From IMG/VR virus record IMGVR_UViG_3300025146_000030, positions 1 through 41,274 of that record: a DNA stretch of 41,274 nucleotides; one strand, given 5' to 3'. The position numbers and the translations under genes were made by a program. A model generated the notes under the pieces. The model worked only from the letters and a program-made list of their open reading frames with translations. It did not search any database and had not been told where the DNA came from. Source of the stretch: a virus. This document shows positions 12,299 to 20,010 of the stretch, piece after piece; position 1 is the stretch's first letter; each line of letters opens with the position of its first letter.

Positions 12299-13121
12299 TC
12301 TCCATATAGAATCCCTTAATATGGATACCCCACTTAAAGGTGATCTATTAAATTTCCCACCAGATGCTAAGATTCGGACTAAATACTTTGCTCCGGAAGA
12401 TAAAGGCCATCCAGCCAGAGCCAATTTATATATGATAGCATGGTTAATAGAAAAGCTTACTAAACCTGGGGATACTATTCTGGACCCAAACTCCGGTGCG
12501 GGAACACTAATGTTTGCCACTTTATTGGGGCGTAACGTGGTGAATATGGAATTGGAAGAGGAAATGTATCAGGTACAGCTAAAGAATTGGGAATTTCTTA
12601 GCACAAACTTTAAGCCTACTGGAACATTTGGGATATTACATGGTGATTGCAGGAGATTTCTACCATATAAAGCTAACCATGTAGTATTCTCACCGCCCTA
12701 TGCCCATCTTTTGGGCAGACCGGGGCCAAAATTGGCCACATGGGCGAAAGATTCTGGAATCGAGCATAAGTTTGACTATGGGAAAAATACAGCACAGATT
12801 GGGCATTATAGCTATTTTAATTATTTAATAGCCATGAAAGAGGTTTATCGTGGGTTGTTTAATTCGCTTCCTAGTGGTGGGTATATGTGCACCATTACAA
12901 AGGATTTTGTGGACTCTAAGAAAGGAGGGGCTTATGGACATGGGGGAATAATACCATTATCAGCAGACACCGTTAAGATTTGCTATGAGGTTGGGTTTGT
13001 GATGGCGGAGTTGGTACAAAGATATGCACAGCCAAGTATGCAATTGATTATTGCTTGGTCGCAAAATCCGGGGATACCACACGTAACAACGGAAGAAATA
13101 ATAATTATGAGGAAGCCATAA
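12291..13121 (+). CDS. DNA methyltransferase (N4-cytosine/N6-adenine type)
   Basis: 276 aa. Motif I is DPNSGAGT (about residues 64-71) after a PGDTIL strand, and motif IV is SPPY (about 134-137), which marks amino-group (N6-A or N4-C) methylation. Motif I precedes motif IV, so it is not the beta-class order. No restriction endonuclease gene is next to it, so it is a solitary phage methyltransferase. Such enzymes commonly protect phage DNA from host restriction or time replication or packaging. The recognition sequence cannot be deduced here. Confidence 0.8.
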   Translation: MNNLHIESLNMDTPLKGDLLNFPPDAKIRTKYFAPEDKGHPARANLYMIAWLIEKLTKPGDTILDPNSGAGTLMFATLLGRNVVNMELEEEMYQVQLKNWEFLSTNFKPTGTFGILHGDCRRFLPYKANHVVFSPPYAHLLGRPGPKLATWAKDSGIEHKFDYGKNTAQIGHYSYFNYLIAMKEVYRGLFNSLPSGGYMCTITKDFVDSKKGGAYGHGGIIPLSADTVKICYEVGFVMAELVQRYAQPSMQLIIAWSQNPGIPHVTTEEIIIMRKP

Positions 13122-13140
13122 AAATATAGGAGTTAAAGGA

Positions 13141-13308
13141 ATGAAATTAGTGAAATTTTTATTACTGGTTCTTACAGCGGTTTGTTTTATAGTGGCTGTG
13201 GCTTTGTTACCAGAGATACCCAGCTCCTATGAAAATTCATGTTATCTTTTTATAAGCACTTTTTACTTCCTATGGGTATATTTGTTTATCAATGAGGCGG
13301 ATGAATAA
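13141..13308 (+). CDS. Small two-span membrane protein, 55 aa
   Basis: GGAGTTAAAGG precedes the ATG. The product has a basic start (MKLVK), a first hydrophobic helix at about 5-23 (FLLLVLTAVCFIVAVALL), a short loop with PEIPSSYENSC, and a second helix at about 34-50. The tail is acidic. This topology suits a holin-like, antiholin or superinfection-exclusion protein. It sits in the early arm, far from the holin candidate of the late arm, so exclusion or membrane anchoring is at least as likely as lysis. Confidence 0.65.
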   Translation: MKLVKFLLLVLTAVCFIVAVALLPEIPSSYENSCYLFISTFYFLWVYLFINEADE

Positions 13309-13323
13309 ATAAGGAAGGAAAAA

Positions 13324-13521
13324 ATGGAACTAAACACTAGACAGAGAGCCATTCTGAGTCTGCTGGTAGCCGGATACCGCACTGCTGAAATAGCAAAGAT
13401 ACTAAACTGCGAGCCATCAAAAATCAACTATGGAATTAGGCAAATAATGGAAGGATTTGGGGTAAGAAACCGACCAGCACTGGTATATGCGGTATGCAGG
13501 AAAGGCATAATCAAATTATAA
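13324..13521 (+). CDS. Stand-alone LuxR/GerE-type HTH protein, 65 aa
   Basis: The whole 65-aa protein is one LuxR-type helix-turn-helix: TRQRAILSLLVAGYRTAEIAK (helices 1-2), NCEPSKINYGIRQIMEGFG (recognition region) and a last helix PALVYAVCRKG. GerE-like single-domain regulators bind palindromic DNA as dimers. A second one, distinct in sequence, is encoded in the late arm (36260-36541). Either could read the TAGAAC-N4-GTTCTA array or the other dyads; no pairing is shown by the sequence itself. GGAAGGAAAAA precedes the start. Confidence 0.8.
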   Translation: MELNTRQRAILSLLVAGYRTAEIAKILNCEPSKINYGIRQIMEGFGVRNRPALVYAVCRKGIIKL

Positions 13522-13535
13522 AGGAGGGAGAATAA

Positions 13536-14102
13536 ATGGCAGAGGTAACAGTAATAGCACCAGAGAATGTAGTTGTGGGTGGAGAGTTTGATGTGGCAAT
13601 CAAAGTTTCAACAGTGGTTGACTTTGATGCGGGGCAATTCGATTTAATCTACAACAAAACACTAATGGAGTTGGTGAGCGTGGGTAATGGTGAAATAGGT
13701 GGAACAGTTATTCCCCTAGCTGTCTATAACCCGAACTACTCAATAAACTCCATGAGAGTTGTTGTAAATGTGCCGGGAATCCCAGGTGTCAGCGGTGAAG
13801 GCACGCTGGCTGTGGTAAGGTTCAGGGCGTTAAAGAGTGGGGCTTGCGAGATTGGGGTTGCCAATGGTTTCATCAATGACAATCAGGCACATGAGATAGT
13901 TTCCACCTATACCGGGGATGAAGTCCAATTTTTTCGGCTCGGAGACGCCAACGGAGATGATAGGGTGGATAATCTTGATGTTACTTATATTGGCCGTATT
14001 ATTTGTGGCCTTACGGCTCCGACATTAGGGGCGGATGCAAATAGAGATGGCAAGGTAAATACGGCCGATATGACCACCGTTGAGATTATGATGGAGAGTT
14101 AA
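13536..14102 (+). CDS. Cohesin-dockerin two-domain protein
   Basis: 188 aa. Residues 3-130 look like a cohesin domain (beta strands, 'VGGEFDVAIKVSTVVDFDAGQFDLIYN' region, 'GEGTLAVVRFRALKSGACEIGV' region). Residues 133-188 form a type I dockerin with two calcium F-hands: D137, N139, D141, D148 and D167, N169, D171, D178. In cellulosomes these two modules bind each other tightly and Ca-dependently, so one chain carrying both could self-polymerise. There is no signal peptide, anchor or catalytic domain. AAAGGAGGGAG drives translation. It lies in the early arm between a LuxR-type regulator and zinc mini-proteins, an unexpected place for an extracellular-type assembly protein. Confidence 0.8.
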   Translation: MAEVTVIAPENVVVGGEFDVAIKVSTVVDFDAGQFDLIYNKTLMELVSVGNGEIGGTVIPLAVYNPNYSINSMRVVVNVPGIPGVSGEGTLAVVRFRALKSGACEIGVANGFINDNQAHEIVSTYTGDEVQFFRLGDANGDDRVDNLDVTYIGRIICGLTAPTLGADANRDGKVNTADMTTVEIMMES

Positions 14103-14134
14103 ATGGCAAGCACAGCTCAAGGAATGGGGGATAT

Positions 14135-14236
14135 ATGGGCAAGAACCGCAAAGCCTGTCGCATCTGTCCACAGAGGAATGATGGAGTAGACTGCGAGTGC
14201 TGGAAGTACGAGATCAAAAGGAAGGTGGGGAAATGA
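14135..14236 (+). CDS. Cys-rich mini-protein, 33 aa
   Basis: ATG at 14135 follows GGAATGGGGG. The 33-residue product contains CRIC and CEC (C8, C11, C20, C22) in a basic background, a plausible single zinc knuckle. Its TGA overlaps the ATG of the next zinc-ribbon gene (ATGA, 14233-14236), the main reason to accept it. Function is unknown. Confidence 0.5.
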   Translation: MGKNRKACRICPQRNDGVDCECWKYEIKRKVGK

Positions 14237-14427
14237 GCGAATTTCAATGTCGTTGTGGTGGATTGATATCTCATGGTAAATGTTCTGATTGTGACCATCC
14301 GTATGTAGTCAGGATGGATGGAATGACGGCTAAGGAAATAGCAGGATGCAAAAAGTACAGGTTACCTGTACAGAGAATTGGAGTGAAAGATGAGAGTACT
14401 AATCTGTGGGGACAGAAATTGGACTGA
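14233..14427 (+). CDS. Zinc-ribbon protein, 64 aa
   Basis: The start at 14233 is preferred to an upstream ATG at 14197 because GGAAGGTGGGG (14220-14230) precedes it and it shares an ATGA overlap. CRCGG (6-8) and CSDC (17-20) form a compact zinc ribbon, followed by a TAKEIAGCKKY segment and a polar tail. It overlaps the SLOG-family gene by 38 bp in another frame. Function is unknown. Confidence 0.65.
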   Translation: MSEFQCRCGGLISHGKCSDCDHPYVVRMDGMTAKEIAGCKKYRLPVQRIGVKDESTNLWGQKLD

Positions 14428-14746
14428 TGTCAGGACAATCCGTTCTTGGATTGCTGGATTGCAGGAGTGGGGATATACCACTCTGATTGAGGGCGAGGCC
14501 AGGGGAGCAGATAGTATAGCCAGGGATGAAGCGATACTTGCTGGGATAAAAGTGCTGCCATTTCCAGCAAATTGGGCAAAATATGGGAGGGCAGCTGGAC
14601 CCATACGAAACCAACAGATGTTAGATGAAGGTCAACCAGATTTGGTAGTTGCCTTTCACAATGATATAGATAACAGCAAAGGAACCAAAAACATGGTGGA
14701 GAAAGCAAAAAAAGCAAAAATCCCTATAATAGTAGTCAGATCCTAG
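14390..14746 (+). CDS. SLOG/DUF2493 family protein
   Basis: 118 aa with the family's full set of motifs: MRVLICGDRNWTD at the start, EGEARGADSIARDEA in the middle, and FPANWAKYGRAAGPIRNQQML plus VVAFH and KGTKNM later. These Rossmann-like proteins (YspA/SLOG superfamily) are thought to bind nucleotides or nucleotide-derived ligands. They are common in phages, often as solitary genes, and no reaction is established. A role in sensing or countering nucleotide-based host signalling is possible but speculative here. Confidence 0.85.
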   Translation: MRVLICGDRNWTDVRTIRSWIAGLQEWGYTTLIEGEARGADSIARDEAILAGIKVLPFPANWAKYGRAAGPIRNQQMLDEGQPDLVVAFHNDIDNSKGTKNMVEKAKKAKIPIIVVRS

Positions 14747-14919
14747 ATGGATAGATGATGGTGCTAACGTAATAATCACAGGATGCACTAAGCATGAGCC
14801 TAAGCCATGCCCTGTACATGGAGTTGAGGGATGAACTGTCCATATCCTGAGTTTATCAACGATGATGTTTCGGGTTCAGTAAGCTGAAAAAAGTATTTCC
14901 AACAGATTGGGATTCTTTA
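14747..14919 (+). other. 173-bp gap before the polymerase gene
   Basis: No convincing gene. The only candidate is an 18-codon frame at 14831-14887 (MNCPYPEFINDDVSGSVS) behind GAGGG. A CxxC/H-rich frame at about 14756-14836 (GCTKHEPKPCPVHG) has no start codon and may be the remnant of a zinc mini-protein. The polymerase frame is open upstream of its ATG (the peptide KKVFPTDWDSL) but offers no better start. Confidence 0.4.
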
Positions 14920-16596
14920 ATGGACGACAATGTAACTTATACTGGTATAGCCCCAAGAGACAAAGATTTACTCACTGAAGTTATGGTATCTACTCCACCA
15001 ATAATAGGCGTGGATACAGAGACCATCAGTCTTGAAGATAAGACCATGATTGGTCTGGCCATAGCTTTCAATGAGTATGATTCTTTTTGGTTTAGGAATA
15101 ATGGCTCCATCTTCTTTGAAATGGCATTAAGATTATTACACAATCCAAATATAACTAAGGTGTTCCATAATTCCAAATTCGACTTCGATGTATTTGAGCG
15201 TAATAATTTCCCCATAGACCATACCAATTTTGAGGACTCAGAGATACTGGCTTACACGCTAAATATGCCCCAGAAATTATACAACCTGGCGGCTTCTTTG
15301 GGCTTTAGTATCCCAATAGAGTATTTCAACTTTGATATACCTAAAGGAACTACAATGTTGGATAAGCCAATGGAACTAATATGCGGAAAATGTGGTTTGG
15401 ATTCCCGACTAGCACTAAAATGTTGGAACAGGCTTAAAGACCAAGTAACGGAATCTTACCAAATAGACCGGGACTTGGTTGATATTCTCCGGGGAATGGA
15501 GACCCGTGGAGTAAAAGTCAATGAGGATTGTCTCACTGAGTTTTACTATGTTGTTGGTGGAGAATTGGACTTTTTAAGACAGATAATCCAAACAAAAGGT
15601 TGTGATCCAGCATCTAACCTACAAGTGGGACAAATACTAGCACAGAGAGGACATAGGCTACCATTAACTAAATCAAGGAAACAATACAGAGTGGATGATA
15701 CTGTTTTATCAAGTCTAACTACTGACCCGTTTGCACAGTCGATCAGGATATACAGAGAAAAGGCCAAGCTACAGAGTACATACATTGAGCCTTTGCTTAA
15801 CATTACAAGAGTTCATACTAGTTGGAATAATACTAGGGTGGTTACTGGTAGGCTATCCTCAAGTGACCCAAATATGCAGAACATACCCGACTTTTTCAGG
15901 GTGGTATTTATTGCGGATGATATGTTCTATAGTTTGGATGCCAATCAAATAGAGCTAAGAGTGGTGGCATGGTTAGCCCAAGACCCGGTACTTTTATCGG
16001 CTTTTATGAATGGGGAAGATGTCCATTTAAGGACTATGAAGGAGATGGGAATTACTGATCGCAGAGTGGCTAAGATTCTAAACTTTGGAGTGTTGTATGG
16101 TGGTGATGAGTATACTATTATGGAAAACGCCAAAAAACAGGGGATTATGATTACTCCACAAGAAGCACGGAATTTTGTCATACAATACTTTGACCGCATG
16201 AAAAAGGTTAGAGAATGGATAGAATATACTAGAAGTTTGGTACATAGTAGCGGTGTAGTAAGAACCATGTTTGGGCGTATAAGAAAAGTTCCTTATGGGG
16301 TGGACTTAACGGATCGTAAACAAGCGGTTAAAGTGGAAAGGGAAATGATAAATATGCCAGTCCAAGGGAGTGCTGCGGAGATTGTCAAAAAGGCTATGGT
16401 AAAAACAAAAAATTATGATTTACGAATCCAAGTCCATGACGAGTTACTATTTGATGGAGCTTGTCCTGGGCCACAAATGTTTGGAAACTTGGCACCGTTT
16501 CCCACACCATTTGAGTTAAAGGTGGGGAAAAATTGGGGTGAGATGGAAAAAATAAGTGGGTATGGAAAAGTGGTACCCACTAGAACAGTTCCTTAA
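14920..16596 (+). CDS. Family A DNA polymerase with 3'-5' exonuclease
   Basis: 558 aa, compact as in T7-like enzymes. The exonuclease has VDTET (Exo I, about 26-30), HNSKFDFD (Exo II, about 85-92) and a CGLDSRLAL Exo III region. The polymerase domain has motif A DANQIELR (about 343-350), motif B RRVAKILNFGVLYG (about 382-395) and motif C VHDELLF (about 506-512). It lacks the 5'-3' exonuclease of bacterial Pol I. It is expected to replicate the phage genome with the helicase-like ATPase and recombination proteins upstream. The last gene of the rightward arm, its end overlaps the leftward lysis-type gene by 17 bp, so the two transcripts converge here without a visible terminator. Confidence 0.95.
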   Translation: MDDNVTYTGIAPRDKDLLTEVMVSTPPIIGVDTETISLEDKTMIGLAIAFNEYDSFWFRNNGSIFFEMALRLLHNPNITKVFHNSKFDFDVFERNNFPIDHTNFEDSEILAYTLNMPQKLYNLAASLGFSIPIEYFNFDIPKGTTMLDKPMELICGKCGLDSRLALKCWNRLKDQVTESYQIDRDLVDILRGMETRGVKVNEDCLTEFYYVVGGELDFLRQIIQTKGCDPASNLQVGQILAQRGHRLPLTKSRKQYRVDDTVLSSLTTDPFAQSIRIYREKAKLQSTYIEPLLNITRVHTSWNNTRVVTGRLSSSDPNMQNIPDFFRVVFIADDMFYSLDANQIELRVVAWLAQDPVLLSAFMNGEDVHLRTMKEMGITDRRVAKILNFGVLYGGDEYTIMENAKKQGIMITPQEARNFVIQYFDRMKKVREWIEYTRSLVHSSGVVRTMFGRIRKVPYGVDLTDRKQAVKVEREMINMPVQGSAAEIVKKAMVKTKNYDLRIQVHDELLFDGACPGPQMFGNLAPFPTPFELKVGKNWGEMEKISGYGKVVPTRTVP

Positions 16597-16903
16597 TATA
16601 TAGTAATAGACTTCCACCACCACCAGCCACTATGATATATGGAACAAGTTTAAGAAGGACACTAATCCACTTATTCCTTTCCTTATGTACCTCGTTGCTC
16701 ACCAATTTATAGATTTCTATATTCCGCAATCTGTGTTCATGTTCTTGGCAAGGCAGTTCCTCGAATTTGTCGAATAGACGCTCCACAACGCCTTTAAGTT
16801 CTGGGGTTTTGGGATTACCAACCAATTGAATTAACGAGATTTGTATTTCATTTATTGAATTGTTTAGGGTATCCAATTTACCAGCCAATTCTTCGTTAGT
16901 CAT
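16580..16903 (-). CDS. XhlA-like lysis-associated membrane protein
   Basis: The start is placed at MTNEELAGK because AGAAAGGA lies 6-7 bp upstream; a longer frame to 16933 lacks a site. Of 107 residues, the first 80 are helical with heptad-like spacing (ELAGKLDTLNNSINEIQISLIQL) and charged. Residues about 84-103 form one membrane helix (VLLKLVPYIIVAGGGGSLLLYI), followed by a short tail. This is the layout of XhlA/haemolysin-type proteins that assist holins. The first half contains a single Cys-rich patch (PCQEHEH). Last gene of the late arm, adjacent to the holin candidate. Confidence 0.6.
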   Translation of the reverse strand: MTNEELAGKLDTLNNSINEIQISLIQLVGNPKTPELKGVVERLFDKFEELPCQEHEHRLRNIEIYKLVSNEVHKERNKWISVLLKLVPYIIVAGGGGSLLLYIKELF

Positions 16904-16919
16904 GTAAGTCCTTTCTATT

Positions 16920-18761
16920 CTAACTCCAAGCAACTCTAACCGCTAAGATTTGTATTCCAAGTCTGGACTGCTTACCAGCCTCATCTTTGATTTCTACTTC
17001 TTTTGGGTACCCAGGTGCAAATACTACATAGTGGTTAGTTTCAAACCTGTCCTCTAAGACCATTAAAGAAGTGCTACCGGTGCCGCCATTTCCAGGTCTT
17101 CCGGCTTCCAAGAAGTCTCGGATTTCTTTGCTGAGATTGCCATAACCATCATCCGCATCTACCACAAACTCAAAGGTTCTTATCTCGGTTGGGTGTAACT
17201 GGCCATATACCCCAAAGAATTTGACTTCTGGAGTTATGGTATTAGTCCCAGAATCCAACTGTATCTTAAACCGAATCTTTTTATAGTCCACGGTACTTAA
17301 ATCTAAATATTTCTTGGTATCTACTCCACCTGATGGGCTGTTGTCTGTGTATGGAGTATCTATGGTTACCCACGAACCAGACTCATCTATTTCGTAGGAT
17401 ATGGTAACTTTAATTGTGGAACTAAGGTCATCAGAACTAGCTCTGGCTTCGGCTATCACCCACTGGATTAGCTTAGTCCAATCACGGGTTCCGGCGTCAA
17501 ACCATGAAGTTATTAAATACCCAGTTGTGCAAAATCTTGCGGTGGAATCTCCTGTTGGGTCATCGGTTAGAATAGCGTAGCAGGGGACAGTAGCACGACC
17601 AAACCAAAGTTTTCGTGTGGTGGAGATATCATCTACGAATAGACCATTGAGAACTGCTGTTGCGGAGTCTACATGGATCCATGGGCACCATGCCCATTCA
17701 CCAGTAACTATGATTCCCTTGTAAATTATCTGGGAAGTTCCTTCTTGGTAGAGACAATATAGGTTAAATCCATCTGAGGCTATGGCTTTAACATAACCAG
17801 TAGCATGTTCGAGTTCGACAGATTTGTCAAATGGACCCATTAAATCATAAATGTTGGAGCCATAAATTTCCCCCAAACGGCTGCCTGCGGAAAAGTAAAC
17901 ACCGGATTGGTGCTCGCAATGCTCTTGGAAGTTATCAGTTGTAAAACCCCCACCGGCTGGAAGTTTAAGGATAATGGAAACGCTACCGTCTGAATCCAAT
18001 CTGTGCAGACTACCATGCTTACCCACCAAAAGTTCACCTTCTGGAGATAACATTAGACCAGTTATTTTCTTGCTGGAATCACTAATATAAGTTGCACTTG
18101 ACCATTGTTCTGAGCCGTTTATTCCGGTGGTATGTGACTTAACCTCATTGTTGTCCCCAAATTTCCAGAGAATATCGGCTACGGTGGACAACGACTTAGC
18201 AGTTACAAAGCCCAATGCAGTTGTATCGTCTAATGAACTGGGAGTATAACTTGTCCCATTTGCGGTGTATTGGTAAGCGGCGCCACTAATAGCAACGAAC
18301 ATATATGCACCATGAATGTGCAACTGTTTTATGGTATTAACGGCGTCGGTAAATCTGGAAGTCCAGGTACTACCACTTAAAGAGAATACTGCATGGGCTG
18401 TCCAACAATAAATAGTGCCGAGGAACTCACAGAAGCCAAGAACTGGATCGGTATTAGTAATTGTGGTGGTGTTAACTAATGGACCCAAAATAAATTTGCC
18501 TTTTTGGGTGGTATCTATATTCCGCCCAGAGGCATAATGGATCGGAGAATCGGCAATGCCATGTCCATGACCTCCCTGCCAATCTGTTTGACCATATTTT
18601 AGCTCAAAACCTGTGGTACCAATTTCTCTTAGGATTTCGTCTTGTTTCCATAGCTTGGTTCCATTCTCATCGGTCATTAGGCGGAGTGGGAATGGACTGG
18701 CCACACTATCTTTCAGGTTTTGACCTGTAATGGTTAATTGGATATCTGGTTTAGTTGACAT
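16920..18761 (-). CDS. Large tail-associated protein, propeller-like
   Basis: 613 aa, no signal peptide. The central 80-480 region consists of repeating blades such as ILGPLVNTTTITNTDPVLGFCEFLGTIYCWTAHAVFSL and LLVGKHGSLHRLDSDGSVSIIL, suggesting a beta-propeller. The C-terminal 200 residues contain a beta-sandwich-like part (SSTIKVTISYEIDESGSWVTI) and a terminal domain ending VRVAWS. Podovirus tail tips and receptor-binding complexes often carry such proteins. Gene position downstream of the fibre gene and just before the lysis genes supports a distal tail component. Catalytic residues are not evident. Confidence 0.6.
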   Translation of the reverse strand: MSTKPDIQLTITGQNLKDSVASPFPLRLMTDENGTKLWKQDEILREIGTTGFELKYGQTDWQGGHGHGIADSPIHYASGRNIDTTQKGKFILGPLVNTTTITNTDPVLGFCEFLGTIYCWTAHAVFSLSGSTWTSRFTDAVNTIKQLHIHGAYMFVAISGAAYQYTANGTSYTPSSLDDTTALGFVTAKSLSTVADILWKFGDNNEVKSHTTGINGSEQWSSATYISDSSKKITGLMLSPEGELLVGKHGSLHRLDSDGSVSIILKLPAGGGFTTDNFQEHCEHQSGVYFSAGSRLGEIYGSNIYDLMGPFDKSVELEHATGYVKAIASDGFNLYCLYQEGTSQIIYKGIIVTGEWAWCPWIHVDSATAVLNGLFVDDISTTRKLWFGRATVPCYAILTDDPTGDSTARFCTTGYLITSWFDAGTRDWTKLIQWVIAEARASSDDLSSTIKVTISYEIDESGSWVTIDTPYTDNSPSGGVDTKKYLDLSTVDYKKIRFKIQLDSGTNTITPEVKFFGVYGQLHPTEIRTFEFVVDADDGYGNLSKEIRDFLEAGRPGNGGTGSTSLMVLEDRFETNHYVVFAPGYPKEVEIKDEAGKQSRLGIQILAVRVAWS

Positions 18762-18762
18762 T

Positions 18763-18927
18763 TTACTTCTTCTTTAGATTGATTATGTCTATGATTCCTT
18801 CGGCGGCTAGATAACCAATTATTACGGTGACGGCCGCACCATAATCGTCATTGGCAATGAAGGTGATTGTCGCTCCTAAAGCCAATAAGAACTTGCGACT
18901 CTGGAACTTTCTCAATAGTTCTGGCAT
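18763..18927 (-). CDS. Holin-like small membrane protein
   Basis: The start is set at MPELLRKFQSRKF since GGGAGGACAAAG directly precedes it; the frame extends to 18975 without a ribosome site. The 54-aa product has a basic start followed by two hydrophobic stretches (FLLALGATITFIAN and AAVTVIIGYLAAEGIIDII) separated by NDDYG, and a KKK end. The 'RKFLLALG' opening is typical of a common phage holin family. It sits between the fibre and propeller-like genes and two genes from the XhlA-like protein, so a lysis role is likely. Confidence 0.7.
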   Translation of the reverse strand: MPELLRKFQSRKFLLALGATITFIANDDYGAAVTVIIGYLAAEGIIDIINLKKK

Positions 18928-18996
18928 CTTTGTCCTCCCTTTTAAGTAAATCTTCCCAACAGTCTGGTGATACATCTATGTTTTGTCTCCATTATT

Positions 18997-20010
18997 TTAC
19001 CCGAAAGCTATATACCCATAGTTGCTGGCATTTCTGTTCATTACGTCTCCAGCACTACCCACATAGAAACCATCTGTGGAGTGTAATTTAACATCAGTCT
19101 GGAATCCATAACTTACTCCATCATCAAAGTACATACCATTTTCGGTATTCATCATAAAAAATAAAGCGTATGTACCACTAGCACCACTAATTGGTCCCAT
19201 GACAACAACAAATTTGCAAGTAAATCCTACCGCTATTTGCCTCTGGGCTCCACTACCGTTTCCACTATATCCATCCTGTTTAATAAAGCTAATACTTCCC
19301 TTAATTGCTTGGGTCAAAGTAAGTCCATCAACGTCTAATTTACCGGCACCCCCTCCGAATGTTATTACTCCGTCGGTACCCATACGCACTTGGTCAACTC
19401 CATCCCCATCCTGTCCAACAATCTCGTCCGTGTTTATATCCCAGCCTTCTAGGTCAACATCTTTAGTACCTGTTCCAACTCGGATATGTCCAGCTTCTAC
19501 GAGAGTTTCTTTGAGTCCTTTGGCTTGCAGTTCCCACTCACCAGCTATTATCTCGTTAGCCCCAACAATAGCTGCTCGATAGATTGAATTGTAATCATCT
19601 GTGTCCATCCAGAGATCACCAATGGCAAGAGAGGTTGGAATACTATCCTGTGCGAAGGTTATAACTTTGCCATTCCAAGTTCCCTTTTCTGTGTCAGTAG
19701 TGGTTCTATAAGAAGCGGACTGAACTGTGCTGGATAGGAGAATATGGCTACCACTAAAATCCGCCGTTAATACTTTACTATAGGTTGCTCCATTATCTAT
19801 ATCGTCCAAGTCCCCAATTGTTTCGGAAAGAATAATATGCCCTGCACTAATATCTGTTTTTAGGATTCTTCCATACTCAATCCCCTCAATGATTTCATCC
19901 AGACTATAAGACATCTGTCTGGACTGGTTAATAACGACATTGGACTCCTGGGCTGGTCGCCCATATTTCTCTATACGCCATCTGGGAATTAAACTGGTAG
20001 TTTTAGACAT
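18997..20010 (-). CDS. Tail fibre-like protein, 337 aa
   Basis: The N-terminal 110 residues contain two similar units ('AGHIILSETIGDLDDIDNGATYSKV' and 'SGSHILLSSTV' regions) seen in repetitive phage fibre shafts. Next is a SIPTSLAIGDLWMDTDD segment known from many tail proteins, then a Gly/Asp-rich beta stretch and a C-terminal knob-like domain (MMNTENGMYFDDG... to YGYIAFG). No enzymatic motif is seen, so attachment or scaffolding of spikes is likely. Its ATG overlaps the previous stop by 8 bp, indicating co-translation with the 561-aa tail protein. Confidence 0.65.
   Translation of the reverse strand: MSKTTSLIPRWRIEKYGRPAQESNVVINQSRQMSYSLDEIIEGIEYGRILKTDISAGHIILSETIGDLDDIDNGATYSKVLTADFSGSHILLSSTVQSASYRTTTDTEKGTWNGKVITFAQDSIPTSLAIGDLWMDTDDYNSIYRAAIVGANEIIAGEWELQAKGLKETLVEAGHIRVGTGTKDVDLEGWDINTDEIVGQDGDGVDQVRMGTDGVITFGGGAGKLDVDGLTLTQAIKGSISFIKQDGYSGNGSGAQRQIAVGFTCKFVVVMGPISGASGTYALFFMMNTENGMYFDDGVSYGFQTDVKLHSTDGFYVGSAGDVMNRNASNYGYIAFG

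Noticed and set aside
14831-14887. 18-codon frame MNCPYPEFINDDVSGSVS before the polymerase
   Set aside because: A weak site only, no overlap coupling and no recognisable motif; kept in the gap description only.
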